DNA of 64,000 nt from Filimonas lacunae (GTDB taxonomy: Bacteria; Bacteroidota; Bacteroidia; Chitinophagales; Chitinophagaceae): NCBI RefSeq assembly GCF_002355595.1, contig NZ_AP017422.1, positions 806,001-870,000 of the forward strand, in the 5' to 3' direction. A model generated the notes under the pieces. The model had not been told where the DNA came from and did not search any database. It saw only the letters and a program-made list of their open reading frames with translations. The position numbers and the translations under genes were made by a program. Below are positions 17,254 through 26,700 of this stretch, in pieces (the first letter of the stretch is position 1; every line of letters begins with the position of its first letter).

Positions 17254-17282
17254 GCCCGTAGCGTTTTCGTTACGGGCTTTTT
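17254..17282 (+). terminator. Terminator of the SusCD operon
   Basis: GCCCGTAGCG, TTTT loop, CGTTACGGGC, then a T-run. It closes the sigma-to-thioredoxin unit. Confidence 0.88.
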
Positions 17283-17385
17283 AATGTCTGCCGCTTTAGA
17301 ATTTCACGATTTATTATTGCTTGTTTTGGCAACAGTAAACCGCCAATAAATAATATTGCAGCATTTTCTACAAAATTTGAAAGGC

Positions 17386-18204
17386 ATGAAGAATAAACTG
17401 ATGATTACCGGTATACTTGCGTTAAGTATTGTTTCCGGTGTACAGGCACAGGGACAAAAAAGATCTAATAAGAAAAGAATGCCCATGAATTTTGAATCCA
17501 ATATAATAGTAGCCCATAGGGGGGCATGGAAAAAAAATAGTCTTCCACAAAATTCTATTGCTTCTTTACAGCATGCTATTGAACTGCAATGCACTGGTAG
17601 TGAATTTGATGTGCATATGACGGCTGACGATTCGCTGGTGATTAACCATGATCCTGAATTCGCCGGTAAAACCATCGAAAAAAGCACCTACGCCGAGTTA
17701 ACGGCCACCGTATTAAGTAACGGCGAAAAACTGCCGACCCTGCGTGAATACCTGCTGGCTGGCAAGCAACAAAAAACAACCCGCCTGGTATTGGAAATTA
17801 AACCTTCTGTTATCAGCAAAGAACGTTCACTGCAACTGACCGATAAAGTAATGCAACTGGTAAAAGACCTGCAGGTAAGCCCCTGGATAGTATATATCAG
17901 CTTCGATTATGATGTAGTAAAGAAAGTTCATGCACTGAATCCAAACGCCCCTGTACAGTACCTGGAAGGCAATAAAACGCCTGCTGAACTGAAAGCTGAT
18001 GGCATTACAGGCGCTGATTATCATTATAGTGTGTTTCAGAAGCACCCGGAATGGATTAAAGAAGCGAAGGAGCTGGGGATTGTATTAAATGCCTGGACTG
18101 TGAACGATGCCAACATAATGGATTGGTTATTAGAGAATAAGTTCGATTTTATTACCACCAACGAGCCGGAATTACTGGCTGAGCGTATAGCGGTGAAAAA
18201 ATAG
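17386..18204 (+). CDS. Exported glycerophosphodiester phosphodiesterase
   Basis: Hydrolyses glycerophosphodiesters to an alcohol and glycerol 3-phosphate. From ATG 17386 the protein has 272 residues with a signal peptide ending near GVQAQG. The GDPD catalytic pattern is present: VAHRGAWKKNSLPQNS (HR and the N of the E/N pair), EFDVHMTADDSLVINHDPEF (E, D and H), VLEIKP and the final WTVND. Two in-frame upstream codons including a TTG at 17356 are less likely because the ATG gives a standard signal peptide. It is a single-gene unit between the SusCD terminator and the rplK promoter. Confidence 0.88.
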   Translation: MKNKLMITGILALSIVSGVQAQGQKRSNKKRMPMNFESNIIVAHRGAWKKNSLPQNSIASLQHAIELQCTGSEFDVHMTADDSLVINHDPEFAGKTIEKSTYAELTATVLSNGEKLPTLREYLLAGKQQKTTRLVLEIKPSVISKERSLQLTDKVMQLVKDLQVSPWIVYISFDYDVVKKVHALNPNAPVQYLEGNKTPAELKADGITGADYHYSVFQKHPEWIKEAKELGIVLNAWTVNDANIMDWLLENKFDFITTNEPELLAERIAVKK

Positions 18205-18362
18205 GATAGGAGAAGTGTTCGAACTTTGGAGATTTTGGTAACTAAAGTCCGGGATCTGCCTATTTTATTCAGCTCTTTCAATACATTGTATATTTATAAC
18301 GTATTGATTTTTAGTAGTCTATTTTTCTTTTTGCAGAAGATTAGGATTGTATAGCAGCTTTT

Positions 18363-18397
18363 GGAATAAATTATTCTGTTTTGGAATAATTTATTCC
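18363..18397. promoter_or_regulatory. Perfect 14-bp inverted repeat upstream of rplK
   Basis: GGAATAAATTATTC (18363-18376), 7-nt spacer, GAATAATTTATTCC (18384-18397). Each arm is itself nearly palindromic. It ends 10 nt before the -7 element of rplK, where the -33 region should be, so it could be an operator. Confidence 0.55.
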
Positions 18398-18407
18398 AGG
18401 CATTTCC

Positions 18408-18415
18408 TACCTTTG
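18408..18415 (+). promoter_or_regulatory. Predicted -7 element of the rplKAJL operon
   Basis: TACCTTTG matches TAnnTTTG exactly. A TTTG at 18380-18383 lies 24 nt upstream, slightly far, and falls in the inverted repeat. The leader is about 80 nt. Confidence 0.65.
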
Positions 18416-18502
18416 CTGCCCCAAAAAGTTCTTTAGAAAGAAGATTGTATTTGTGGGAGTTTCGGCATAAGTCGGGACGTTATTACCAAAAATTGAAGTA
18501 AA

Positions 18503-18946
18503 ATGGCAAAAGAAATTGCAACGTACGTGAAGTTGCAGGCTAAAGGCGGTCAAGCCAACCCTGCTCCACCAATCGGTCCTGCACTGGGTTCCAAAGGTGT
18601 TAACATCATGGAATTCTGTAAGCAGTTCAACGCGAGAACTCAGGATAAAATGGGAAAGATCCTTCCTGTTTTGTTAACTGTTTACACTGACAAGTCTTTC
18701 GACTTCGTAATCAAGACACCTCCCGCTTCTATCCAATTATTGGAAGCTGCCAAAATTCAGAAAGGTTCTAAGGAGAGCAACCGTAACAAAGTAGGTAAAG
18801 TTACCTGGGCTAATGTTGAAGCTATTGCTAAAGACAAAATGTCCGACTTGAACTGCTTCACGCTGGAAAGCGCAATGAAAATGGTTGCAGGTACAGCACG
18901 TAGCATGGGTATCACTGTTGATGGTAATGCTCCGTGGGAAAACTAA
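18503..18946 (+). CDS. rplK: 50S ribosomal protein uL11
   Basis: Forms the base of the L7/L12 stalk and binds 23S rRNA at the GTPase centre. The 147 residues match the family from end to end: [20 protein letters not shown] (proline-rich N-domain) and the C-terminal rRNA-binding domain with [12 protein letters not shown]. It starts a four-gene ribosomal unit separated from nusG by the SusCD insert. Confidence 0.97.
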   Translation: MAKEIATYVKLQAKGGQANPAPPIGPALGSKGVNIMEFCKQFNARTQDKMGKILPVLLTVYTDKSFDFVIKTPPASIQLLEAAKIQKGSKESNRNKVGKVTWANVEAIAKDKMSDLNCFTLESAMKMVAGTARSMGITVDGNAPWEN

Positions 18947-18973
18947 TTGTAAACTCTCCTAAACGAATTTGTA

Positions 18974-19669
18974 ATGGCAAGTATTACTAAAAAAAGAAAA
19001 GTAGCGGAAGCGAAAGTTGATAAAAATAAATCGTATTCCCTGAAAGAAGCTACAGCGTTAGTGAAAGATCTGAACTGCACTAAGTTTGACAGTTCAGTAG
19101 ATATTCACGTTCGTCTGGGCGTTGATCCTAAAAAAGCTGATCAGCAGGTACGTGGTACTGTTACCTTACCTCATGGTACTGGTAAAACAAAGCGCGTACT
19201 GGTTCTGTGTACTCCTGATAAAGAAGCGGATGCTAAAGCGGCTGGTGCTGACTTCGTTGGCCTGGACGAGTTTATCCAAAAAATTGAAGGTGGCTGGACT
19301 GATGTTGACGTTATCGTAGCTACTCCATCTGTAATGCCTAAAATCGGTAAATTAGGTAAAGTGTTAGGTCCTCGTAACCTGATGCCGAACCCTAAAACTG
19401 GTACTGTTACCAACGATGTGGCAGCAGCTGTAAATGAAGTAAAAGGTGGTAAAATTGCTTTCAAAGTTGATAAAGCAGGTATCATCCACGCTTCTATCGG
19501 TCGTATCTCTTTTGCACCTGAGAAACTGGCAGAAAACAGCCAGGAGCTGATTAACGCTATCGTAAGATTAAAGCCTTCAGCAGCAAAAGGTACCTACGTA
19601 AAAGGTGTAAGCATGGCTTCTTCTATGAGCCCAGGCATCACCATTGACACTAAATCAGTTCAGAACTAA
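18974..19669 (+). CDS. rplA: 50S ribosomal protein uL1
   Basis: L1-stalk protein and, in many bacteria, the translational repressor of the rplKA mRNA. The 231-residue protein has the usual length and motifs: [35 protein letters not shown] and [19 protein letters not shown]. It is 27 nt downstream of rplK in the same transcript. Confidence 0.97.
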   Translation: MASITKKRKVAEAKVDKNKSYSLKEATALVKDLNCTKFDSSVDIHVRLGVDPKKADQQVRGTVTLPHGTGKTKRVLVLCTPDKEADAKAAGADFVGLDEFIQKIEGGWTDVDVIVATPSVMPKIGKLGKVLGPRNLMPNPKTGTVTNDVAAAVNEVKGGKIAFKVDKAGIIHASIGRISFAPEKLAENSQELINAIVRLKPSAAKGTYVKGVSMASSMSPGITIDTKSVQN

Positions 19670-19712
19670 TCCAACGCTCTGCAAAGAGTAATGGGTGCAA
19701 AACACGATCGTT

Positions 19713-20234
19713 ATGAATAAAGATCAAAAGAATGAAGTGATCGAGCTTCTGAAAGAGAAGTTCTCTCAATATAACAACTTCTACGTTACTAACACAGAAT
19801 CATTAACTGTAGCGCAGATCACACAATTACGCCGTACTTGCTTCGACAAGCAAGTAGAGATGAAAGTGGCTAAAAACACTTTAATCCGTAAAGCGTTAGA
19901 GTCTATCGATGCTGAGAAATATTCTGGTATGTATGAGTCTCTGAACAACGTAACTGCGTTACTGTTCTCTGAGAATCCTAAAGAACCAGCTTTGATCCTG
20001 AGCTCTTTCCGTAAGGCGAGCAATGGCGCAAAACCTGAGTTAAAAGCAGCTTTCATCAATGGCGACATCTACAGTGGTGATGCAAACCTGAAAGCGCTGA
20101 CTCAAATCAAAACCAAAAACGAACTCATCGGAGACGTTATTGGTTTACTGCAATCTCCTGCAAAACGCGTTCTGGCTGCTTTATTGCACCATCACGAGAA
20201 GCAGGCAGAAGGCACAACTGCAGCTGCAGAGTAG
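19713..20234 (+). CDS. rplJ: 50S ribosomal protein uL10
   Basis: Stalk protein that anchors L7/L12 dimers. From ATG 19713 it has 173 residues with the N-terminal pattern MNKDQKNEVIELLKEKFSQY and VAKNTLIRKAL, and a C-terminal helix for L12 binding. An in-frame GTG six codons upstream is not preferred. The 107-nt gap to rplL contains a GC-rich stretch near 20292-20320 that could fold and may hold attenuation signals. Confidence 0.95.
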   Translation: MNKDQKNEVIELLKEKFSQYNNFYVTNTESLTVAQITQLRRTCFDKQVEMKVAKNTLIRKALESIDAEKYSGMYESLNNVTALLFSENPKEPALILSSFRKASNGAKPELKAAFINGDIYSGDANLKALTQIKTKNELIGDVIGLLQSPAKRVLAALLHHHEKQAEGTTAAAE

Positions 20235-20341
20235 TTTCTATTCAAAAATATCCCTTGCCTGAGGGCGCAATGAGGGCAACTATTTAATAACCTTCCGCCG
20301 GAGCGCAATTGCAATGAAGGCGGTTTTAAAACTTAAGTAAA

Positions 20342-20710
20342 ATGGCAGACATTAAAGCTTTAGCTGAACAATTAGTAGCGTTAACAGTAAAAGACGTTCA
20401 AGAATTAGCTGATTTCCTGAAATCTGAATACGGTATCGAACCAGCTGCTGCTGCAGTTGTAGTTGCTTCTGGCGATGCTGCTCCTGCAGCTGCTGAGAAA
20501 ACAGCTTTCGACGTAATCCTGGTTAGCGGTGGTGCTAGCAAACTGAACGTAGTTAAAATCGTTAAAGAATTAACTGGTTTAGGTCTGAAAGAAGCAAAAG
20601 ACTTAGTTGATGGTGCTCCTAAGCCTATCAAAGAAGGTGTATCTAAAGCAGAAGCTGATGAATTATTAGCTAAACTGAAAGATGCTGGTGCTGAAGTTGA
20701 AATCAAGTAA
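20342..20710 (+). CDS. rplL: 50S ribosomal protein bL12 (L7/L12)
   Basis: The flexible stalk protein that recruits translational GTPases. The 122-residue protein has the N-terminal dimerisation domain, an Ala-rich hinge ([20 protein letters not shown]) and the C-terminal domain ([20 protein letters not shown] pattern, [20 protein letters not shown]). A terminator lies 20 nt downstream and the next gene is on the other strand, so rpoB does not follow as it does in most bacteria. Confidence 0.97.
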   Translation: MADIKALAEQLVALTVKDVQELADFLKSEYGIEPAAAAVVVASGDAAPAAAEKTAFDVILVSGGASKLNVVKIVKELTGLGLKEAKDLVDGAPKPIKEGVSKAEADELLAKLKDAGAEVEIK

Positions 20711-20730
20711 TTATTTCAATCTTATAGTAA

Positions 20731-20756
20731 ATAAACCCCGCTTAGGCGGGGTTTAT
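20731..20756 (+). terminator. rplL terminator
   Basis: ATAAACCCCGC, TTAG loop, GCGGGGTTTAT: an 11-bp perfect stem whose 3' arm contains the T-rich part. It ends the rplKAJL operon. Confidence 0.88.
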
Positions 20757-20934
20757 TGTTTTATATAGTGTTGTCAGTGCTATAAATGCAGATAAATATG
20801 CTGGAGGTGGAGCGAAAAGGTAAATAGGCTGGCTGGCGGTGGTAAAATAGATTAGGTGACTCAACGCTGGTTGCTATCTGAACAAGTTAAATGGATAGCC
20901 GGCCTGATGAATTAAACACCAGGCCAGGATAGAA

Positions 20935-21771
20935 TTACCAGTTGGTATAAGTGTATTCAATACGTCCCACCATTTGTTTCTGTTTGTTCAGGCATACATC
21001 ACGCACTTTCAAACCTTGCGGGTTAATAATATATTTCCATACCATATAGTTGCTGCTGCCTGTAATCTGCGTCATCTGGTTGATTCTACCATCTGCATCA
21101 TACTCAAATAAATAATCAGGTAACAAACGTTTCACGCGGCTGTTATAGCGAACAATATCTGTTAACTGCTTTTTATCATTGTAGTAGTAATACCAGGTTT
21201 CAATAACTGCCCCTTTTCTTGTCCAGCGTTCTTCAATGGCATTACCTTGTTCATCGTACTGGAAGCTTACCACAGTGGTGTCTTTACCGTCTTGTATTCT
21301 CAGCATGCCTGCGGGTGCGCCGGAAGCATTGTAACTCCATACATGCAGTTCTTCCAGTTTGTTGTTCATAAAACCATCGCGGGTGGTGGTTTTAATCTGG
21401 CTTAATTGCTTTTGCGCATTGTAAGTGTAAGCAATTTTAGTAATTACCCGTGCGGTGCTGTCTTCGGTGCTAACCAGCTGGTTAAACTGATAGGTGTGCG
21501 TGGTAAACGAGGGGCCTGTGGCAGGGTAGGAAGCGCTGGTAACCATCTGGGAATAATCAGCGTTGATTTTTTGTGTTACTTCAAAGCTTTCTGCTGCCTT
21601 GCCATCGCTTTCGAAGCTGGCTGCGCTGATGCTTTTAATATGATTGGTGGTATACGATTGGTATTGCTTGTTGGTTTGCTGAACGGTAAGGATATCATTG
21701 TAATAATATTGGGCTTTTACCGTGGCGCCAGCCCCGGAAAGTAAAAGGGTAGCTAACAAAAAACGCTTCAT
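20935..21771 (-). CDS. Exported protein with YD/RHS-like beta-hairpin repeats, unknown function
   Basis: A 278-residue protein with a signal peptide (MKRFLLATLLLSGAGATVKA). The mature part contains repeated strand patterns such as KIAYTYNAQKQLSQIKT, VSFQYDEQGNAIEERW, YYYYNDKKQLTDIV and YLFEYDADGRINQMTQ, about 30-40 residues apart, resembling YD repeats of RHS/wall-associated proteins but much shorter. It is the only minus-strand gene between rplL and the DUF3667 gene. Function is unknown; a similar repeat style is seen in the lipoprotein at 58873-59700. Confidence 0.7.
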   Translation of the reverse strand: MKRFLLATLLLSGAGATVKAQYYYNDILTVQQTNKQYQSYTTNHIKSISAASFESDGKAAESFEVTQKINADYSQMVTSASYPATGPSFTTHTYQFNQLVSTEDSTARVITKIAYTYNAQKQLSQIKTTTRDGFMNNKLEELHVWSYNASGAPAGMLRIQDGKDTTVVSFQYDEQGNAIEERWTRKGAVIETWYYYYNDKKQLTDIVRYNSRVKRLLPDYLFEYDADGRINQMTQITGSSNYMVWKYIINPQGLKVRDVCLNKQKQMVGRIEYTYTNW

Positions 21772-21879
21772 TCTCTCTATTTTGGGTCAAAAGTGGTATT
21801 ACTTATGCAAACGACAAAACATATATGATGATTATTGGGAGCATGCAGGCAGTTCATTATATTTAATCAAATTTTTCAT

Positions 21880-22992
21880 GTGGCACACCATAAGGAAAGA
21901 ACCGAAAAAAACTGCTTAAACTGTAATGCACAAATTCATGGCCGCTTTTGCCATGTATGCGGACAAGAGAACAAGCACCCGAAAGATAGTTTCGGGCACC
22001 TGTTAACCCATTTTGTATCAGACATTTTTCATTTTGATGGCAAGTTCTTCAGCACAGTAAAATACCTGCTTATCAGGCCTGGTTTTTTGTCCCACGAGTA
22101 TATGCGGGGCCGCCGGGTAGCTTATCTCGACCCCATCCGGATGTACATTTTTGTGTCTGCCTTCTTCTTCCTTATCTACTTTAACTTCCTGGTAGGTCAT
22201 GATAAAAAAGCAGAAGGCTACGTAACCGGTAAAACCATGACGGCGAAACAGGTAGCGCATACACTGGAGGAACAACAACGCAAGGTGGAAAAAAGGATGA
22301 AAAAGCCTATAACGGCACATTACAGAACAGAACTGGAACACAAACTTGAACGCATTCATGCCGATTCTGCACTGTTGGCCAAAGACACTGCCCTGAAATC
22401 AGAAATTATATTGCAGGAGGATGATGGGTTTATTTTCTTTGATAGCAATGTGGATTACTCTTCCTGGGAGGCCTATAACGAATCGCAAAGGTTACTTCCT
22501 GAAAAAGACAGAGATGGCTGGCTGGCACGGTACATCGTAAAAAAAGAAATAGAAAGTCAATCCAAATACGGGTCGGGGCATGCGATGAAAGAGCAGTTTT
22601 CCGAGAAGTTTTTACATAGCATTCCACAGATATTCTTTGTGTCGCTGCCCTTCTTTGCGTTAATTCTACAGTTGTTGTATGTGAGAAAAAAGCAGTTCTA
22701 TTATGTAGATCATATTATCTACACGCTGCATTTGTATTCGGCTATTTTTGTGCTGGTATTTTTTCAAACAGTTATTTCACACCTGGCAGAGGCTACCTGG
22801 AACTGGATCAGTTACCTCAACATCTTTTTATCATTATATACACTGTACTATGGTTACAAATCGTTGCGTGTATTTTACGAGCAAAAAAGAAGTGTTACGG
22901 TAATCAAGTATATCGGGTTACTGATACTGGGCCTGTGGTTAATTATATTGTTATTTTTGGCCTTTGCGGCCTTATCGTTAATTCGTCTTTAA
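21880..22992 (+). CDS. DUF3667 membrane protein with N-terminal zinc ribbon
   Basis: A 370-residue protein that starts with a Cys4 zinc-ribbon-like segment (NCLNCNAQIHGRFCHVCGQE, about residues 12-31) followed by the DUF3667 pattern (SDIFHFDGKFFSTVKYLLIR, MRGRRVAYLDPIRMYIFVSA). At least five hydrophobic helices are visible: one near 85-105 and four in the last 130 residues. The start is set at GTG 21880, giving MAHHKERTEKN, typical of this family; a TTG at 21835 would add 15 atypical residues. The role is unknown. The next gene, mazG, is 9 nt downstream. Confidence 0.75.
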   Translation: MAHHKERTEKNCLNCNAQIHGRFCHVCGQENKHPKDSFGHLLTHFVSDIFHFDGKFFSTVKYLLIRPGFLSHEYMRGRRVAYLDPIRMYIFVSAFFFLIYFNFLVGHDKKAEGYVTGKTMTAKQVAHTLEEQQRKVEKRMKKPITAHYRTELEHKLERIHADSALLAKDTALKSEIILQEDDGFIFFDSNVDYSSWEAYNESQRLLPEKDRDGWLARYIVKKEIESQSKYGSGHAMKEQFSEKFLHSIPQIFFVSLPFFALILQLLYVRKKQFYYVDHIIYTLHLYSAIFVLVFFQTVISHLAEATWNWISYLNIFLSLYTLYYGYKSLRVFYEQKRSVTVIKYIGLLILGLWLIILLFLAFAALSLIRL

Positions 22993-23001
22993 TATAATAC
23001 T

Positions 23002-23796
23002 ATGAGTCAGTCGTTGAGTGAGCAGTTTTTGAGGTTGGTGCAGATTATGGATGATTTGCGCGAGAAATGTCCCTGGGATAAAAAGCAAACCATACAAACC
23101 CTGCGTCCGTTGACGTTGGAAGAAACTTATGAACTGACCGATGCCATTACGGATGAAAACTGGCAGGGTATTAAAGAGGAGTTGGGCGACGTGCTGCTGC
23201 ACATCCTGTTTTATGCAAAAATAGGTGGAGAGCAGCAGCAGTTTACTTTGCAGCAGGTGATTGAGGGGGTATGTGAAAAGCTGATAGTGCGCCATCCGCA
23301 CATTTATGGCGATGTGCAGGTAAATAACGAAGAGGATGTAAAACGCAACTGGGAACAGATAAAGCTGCAAAAAGAGGGCAAGAAATCGGTTTTTAGCGGG
23401 GTACCTGTATCACTGCCGGCTGTGGTGAAAGGCGCACGTATCCAGGAAAAAGCTGCCCAGGTTGGCTTTGAATGGGATAACAAGGAAGACGTATGGAAAA
23501 AGGTGGAAGAAGAGATGCAGGAATTGCAGGAAGCAGTGCAAAGTAACAACCAGGCACATGTGGAGGAAGAGTTTGGTGATGTGCTGTTTAGCCTTATAAA
23601 CTATGCACGGTTTTTGCGCATAGATGCGGAAGGTGCATTGGAGAAAACCAATAAAAAATTCATCAGCAGGTTTATGCAGATGGAAGAAATTGCCACCGCA
23701 AAAGGAAAAAGCCTGTCTGAAATGAGCTTGCCCGAAATGGACGCCATTTGGGACGAGGTGAAACAAAAAAACAAGCAACTTGATACAAACGCTTAA
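23002..23796 (+). CDS. mazG: Nucleoside triphosphate pyrophosphohydrolase MazG
   Basis: Hydrolyses (d)NTPs to monophosphates and PPi. The 264-residue protein has the tandem MazG layout: a first domain (about 10-110) with CPWDKKQTIQTLRPLTLEET and EELGDVLLHILFYAKIG (EExxD metal site), and a second (about 150-250) with EEEFGDVLFSLINYARFL. The last 17 bases overlap the start of the histidine kinase gene, so the two are probably cotranslated. Confidence 0.93.
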   Translation: MSQSLSEQFLRLVQIMDDLREKCPWDKKQTIQTLRPLTLEETYELTDAITDENWQGIKEELGDVLLHILFYAKIGGEQQQFTLQQVIEGVCEKLIVRHPHIYGDVQVNNEEDVKRNWEQIKLQKEGKKSVFSGVPVSLPAVVKGARIQEKAAQVGFEWDNKEDVWKKVEEEMQELQEAVQSNNQAHVEEEFGDVLFSLINYARFLRIDAEGALEKTNKKFISRFMQMEEIATAKGKSLSEMSLPEMDAIWDEVKQKNKQLDTNA

Positions 23797-26700
23797 ACAA
23801 GCAACTTACAAACACGGTTATTTAATCATTACCGCGGCGTGGCTTTATACTATCTCTTTCATATTTACCAATTACTGGACTTATAGCGCTTCACCCGAAA
23901 AGGTGCAGCAAACCCTGGAAACCTACCTGCAAAAGCAGGAAGAAAAGTTTAACCAGCTTACAAAAGACACTACTACCCTCAAAGCTATTTACAGCAAGGG
24001 GGGAAACAAGGTAAAGCAGGCGCTTGTAAACGAAGTATCGGGCATTTTTGCTTATGTAATAGACGATAACGGTTATCCGGAAGAGGTATACTGGAACACG
24101 TTTAAAATGTCGGTCAATGGTAGTGATCTTGACAAGCCAGATGGTTCTTATAATGCGGTTTACCAGAACGGTTTTTTTCAGCTCATAAAGCACTCGTTTC
24201 AAAAAGATGGCCGCACACATATACTAATTACGCTTATACCTATTCACTGGGATTACTTTATCGAGAATAAGTATCTGCATAAAGAGTTTGCCAATTACCC
24301 CAACATCGAAAACCTGTATGCTATCAGTGAAGATGGTACGGGTATTCCTATACATGACGCTGCCAACGAAGTGGTATTTCATTTGAAGCAGAAAGATGCC
24401 GTGTCGTTTGATCAGCCGGATACCTGGTCCATTGCCCTGCGGGTATTGGCTATGTTATTTCTGATGGCGTTTATCAACGGTCTGGCTTCGGAAGCGGTGC
24501 GGGAGCGTGGATTCTTTACCGGCTACCTGTTTCTGGTAACGGTGATTGTTATTACGCGTATATGTACTTACTATTTCCCGTTTCCGTTCGATTTCCGGAA
24601 GCTGGAACTGTTTGACCCGGCTATTTATGCATCCAGTTCTATTCACCCGTCGTTGGGTGATTTATTGGTGAACTCTGTGTTGTTGTTTTGGGCCGCGGTA
24701 TTTTTTAAATACCGTTACCCACCTTTACAGCAGCTGGCACCGGCCCGTAGTATAGAAGAGAAAACGGGTAGATGGAAAAAGTATGCAGCTATTGCTTGTT
24801 TGATTGTGCTGCCGTTGATCACTTTTGGTTTTGCGGATGTGGTAAGCAGTCTGGTTATTGACTCTAAAATATCTTTTGATGTAACCAATTTTTTCAGTTT
24901 AAGTGCGTACACGTTTATAAGCTTTATTATCCTGAGCTTTATCATGTACGCCTATTTTCACCTGTCGCATATACTTATTATCCCCTCGGTAAAAGCTTCT
25001 CTTAACTTTTATAACCGCCTGGTGATAGTGGCTGCTTCGGGTTTGTTTATGCTTACCTTTCAAATAGGCACACCAGCTATTATTGTGCGGGTGATGATAC
25101 TGGCGTGGTTGCTGGTGTATATGTTTATACTGGAATACAGGCAGCGTGATATTGTACATTCGCTGGTGCAGTCGGCATTTTTTCTGTTTTGGTTAATGTT
25201 CTTTGCTTCTTCTATAACGGTGTTGATTATAGTACAGAACACCAAAGTGGAGCTGGAGCAGCGTAAGAAGATAGCGGAAAAGCTGACTTATCAAACAGAT
25301 CCTTCGGGAGAGAGTTTGATGAACATTGCTATCAGTAATATTGACGACAGTTTTATCAATAGCAATTTTGACAGATTCCGGTCTGAGTATTCCAATAAGT
25401 ATATCAAAGACAGTTTAATCAATGAGAACTTCTCCGGCTACCTGAATAAATACGATACACGGGTATATACTTACGATAGTGCGTACCGGCCTTTGTATAA
25501 TGATGACTCTACTTACTTTCATGTAATTAAGCATATTATTGAATCGGAAGGTAAGCTCACCAGCATTCCGCATTTGTATTACTACGAAAACTCACAGGAC
25601 TTATTCAGTTATCTCTACGAGAAAACGGTGTTGGGCAAGGATAGTACTATTCAGGGGTATGTGTTTGTGATTGCTAAGCCTAAGCCGTATAAGAGCGAAT
25701 CTCTGTATCCGGAGTTGTTTAAGCAGGTAACGGATATCGCTTCTGATTTGAATACTAACTATGCTTACGCGGTATACAGCAAAAGCAAGCTGATTAACAG
25801 TTTTAATGATTATGGGTTTTCTTCGGCAGTGGCTCCGGCCGATATGCCGCGCCTGGAATTTGAAGAGCGGGTAAAAGGTGATTACAGTGAGCTGTGGTAC
25901 AATGCCGGGCATAATAAAGTGGTAGTAGTAGTAAAGAAGAACGACCGTTTTGTAGAAACGGTTACTTTGTTTGCTTACCTGTTTTGTGTGTTCCTGGCTG
26001 TGGTAGTGTTGTTTCACATTGCCAGCTTTATGATTGGGGTACGGTTTAAATGGAACAGTATTAAAGAGATATTTCACTTTAATATCCGCACGCAAATACA
26101 CATCATTATCATATTTGTGAGCCTGTTTTCTTTTGTGGTAATTGGTATAGCAACCATTTCGTTTTTCATTGTGCGGTTTGACAGAAATAATGAGGAGCGT
26201 TTAACAAAAGCCATACAGCTGATGGCGGCTGAAATGGTTACCATACGGGATAAGTATGTAGATGATGATGTGCCTACGTTAAATTACCTGGGCTCTACCG
26301 GTGGCGATCTGGAGCGGAAGATTATTGAAATTTCGGAGATACATAATGTGGATGTAAACGTGTATGATGCCAATGGTAATCTTACGGTATCTACACAGCC
26401 CTATATTTACAACAAGCATGTGCTCAGTACTAAAATGGAGCCGCGGGCTTTTTATGCGCTCAACTACGAAAAGCAAACACAGAAAATACAAACTGAAACG
26501 GTAGATAATTTTTCTTTCCTTAGTATTTATGTGCCGGTGAAGTTTAAAGATGGGCATACGTATGCGTATATCAACATTCCTTACCTCAATTCGCAAAGCG
26601 AGCTTAACCAGGAGATATCCAACTTCCTGTTAACGCTTATCAATCTTAATGTGTTCATCTTTGTATTGGCGGGAGCCATTGCTATGTTGATCACTAACCG

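Noticed and set aside
21722-21919. A 65-codon plus-strand frame overlapping the start of the DUF3667 gene
   Set aside because: It is out of frame with the zinc-ribbon region and covers the divergent promoter region; the GTG start at 21880 in the other frame explains the gene.
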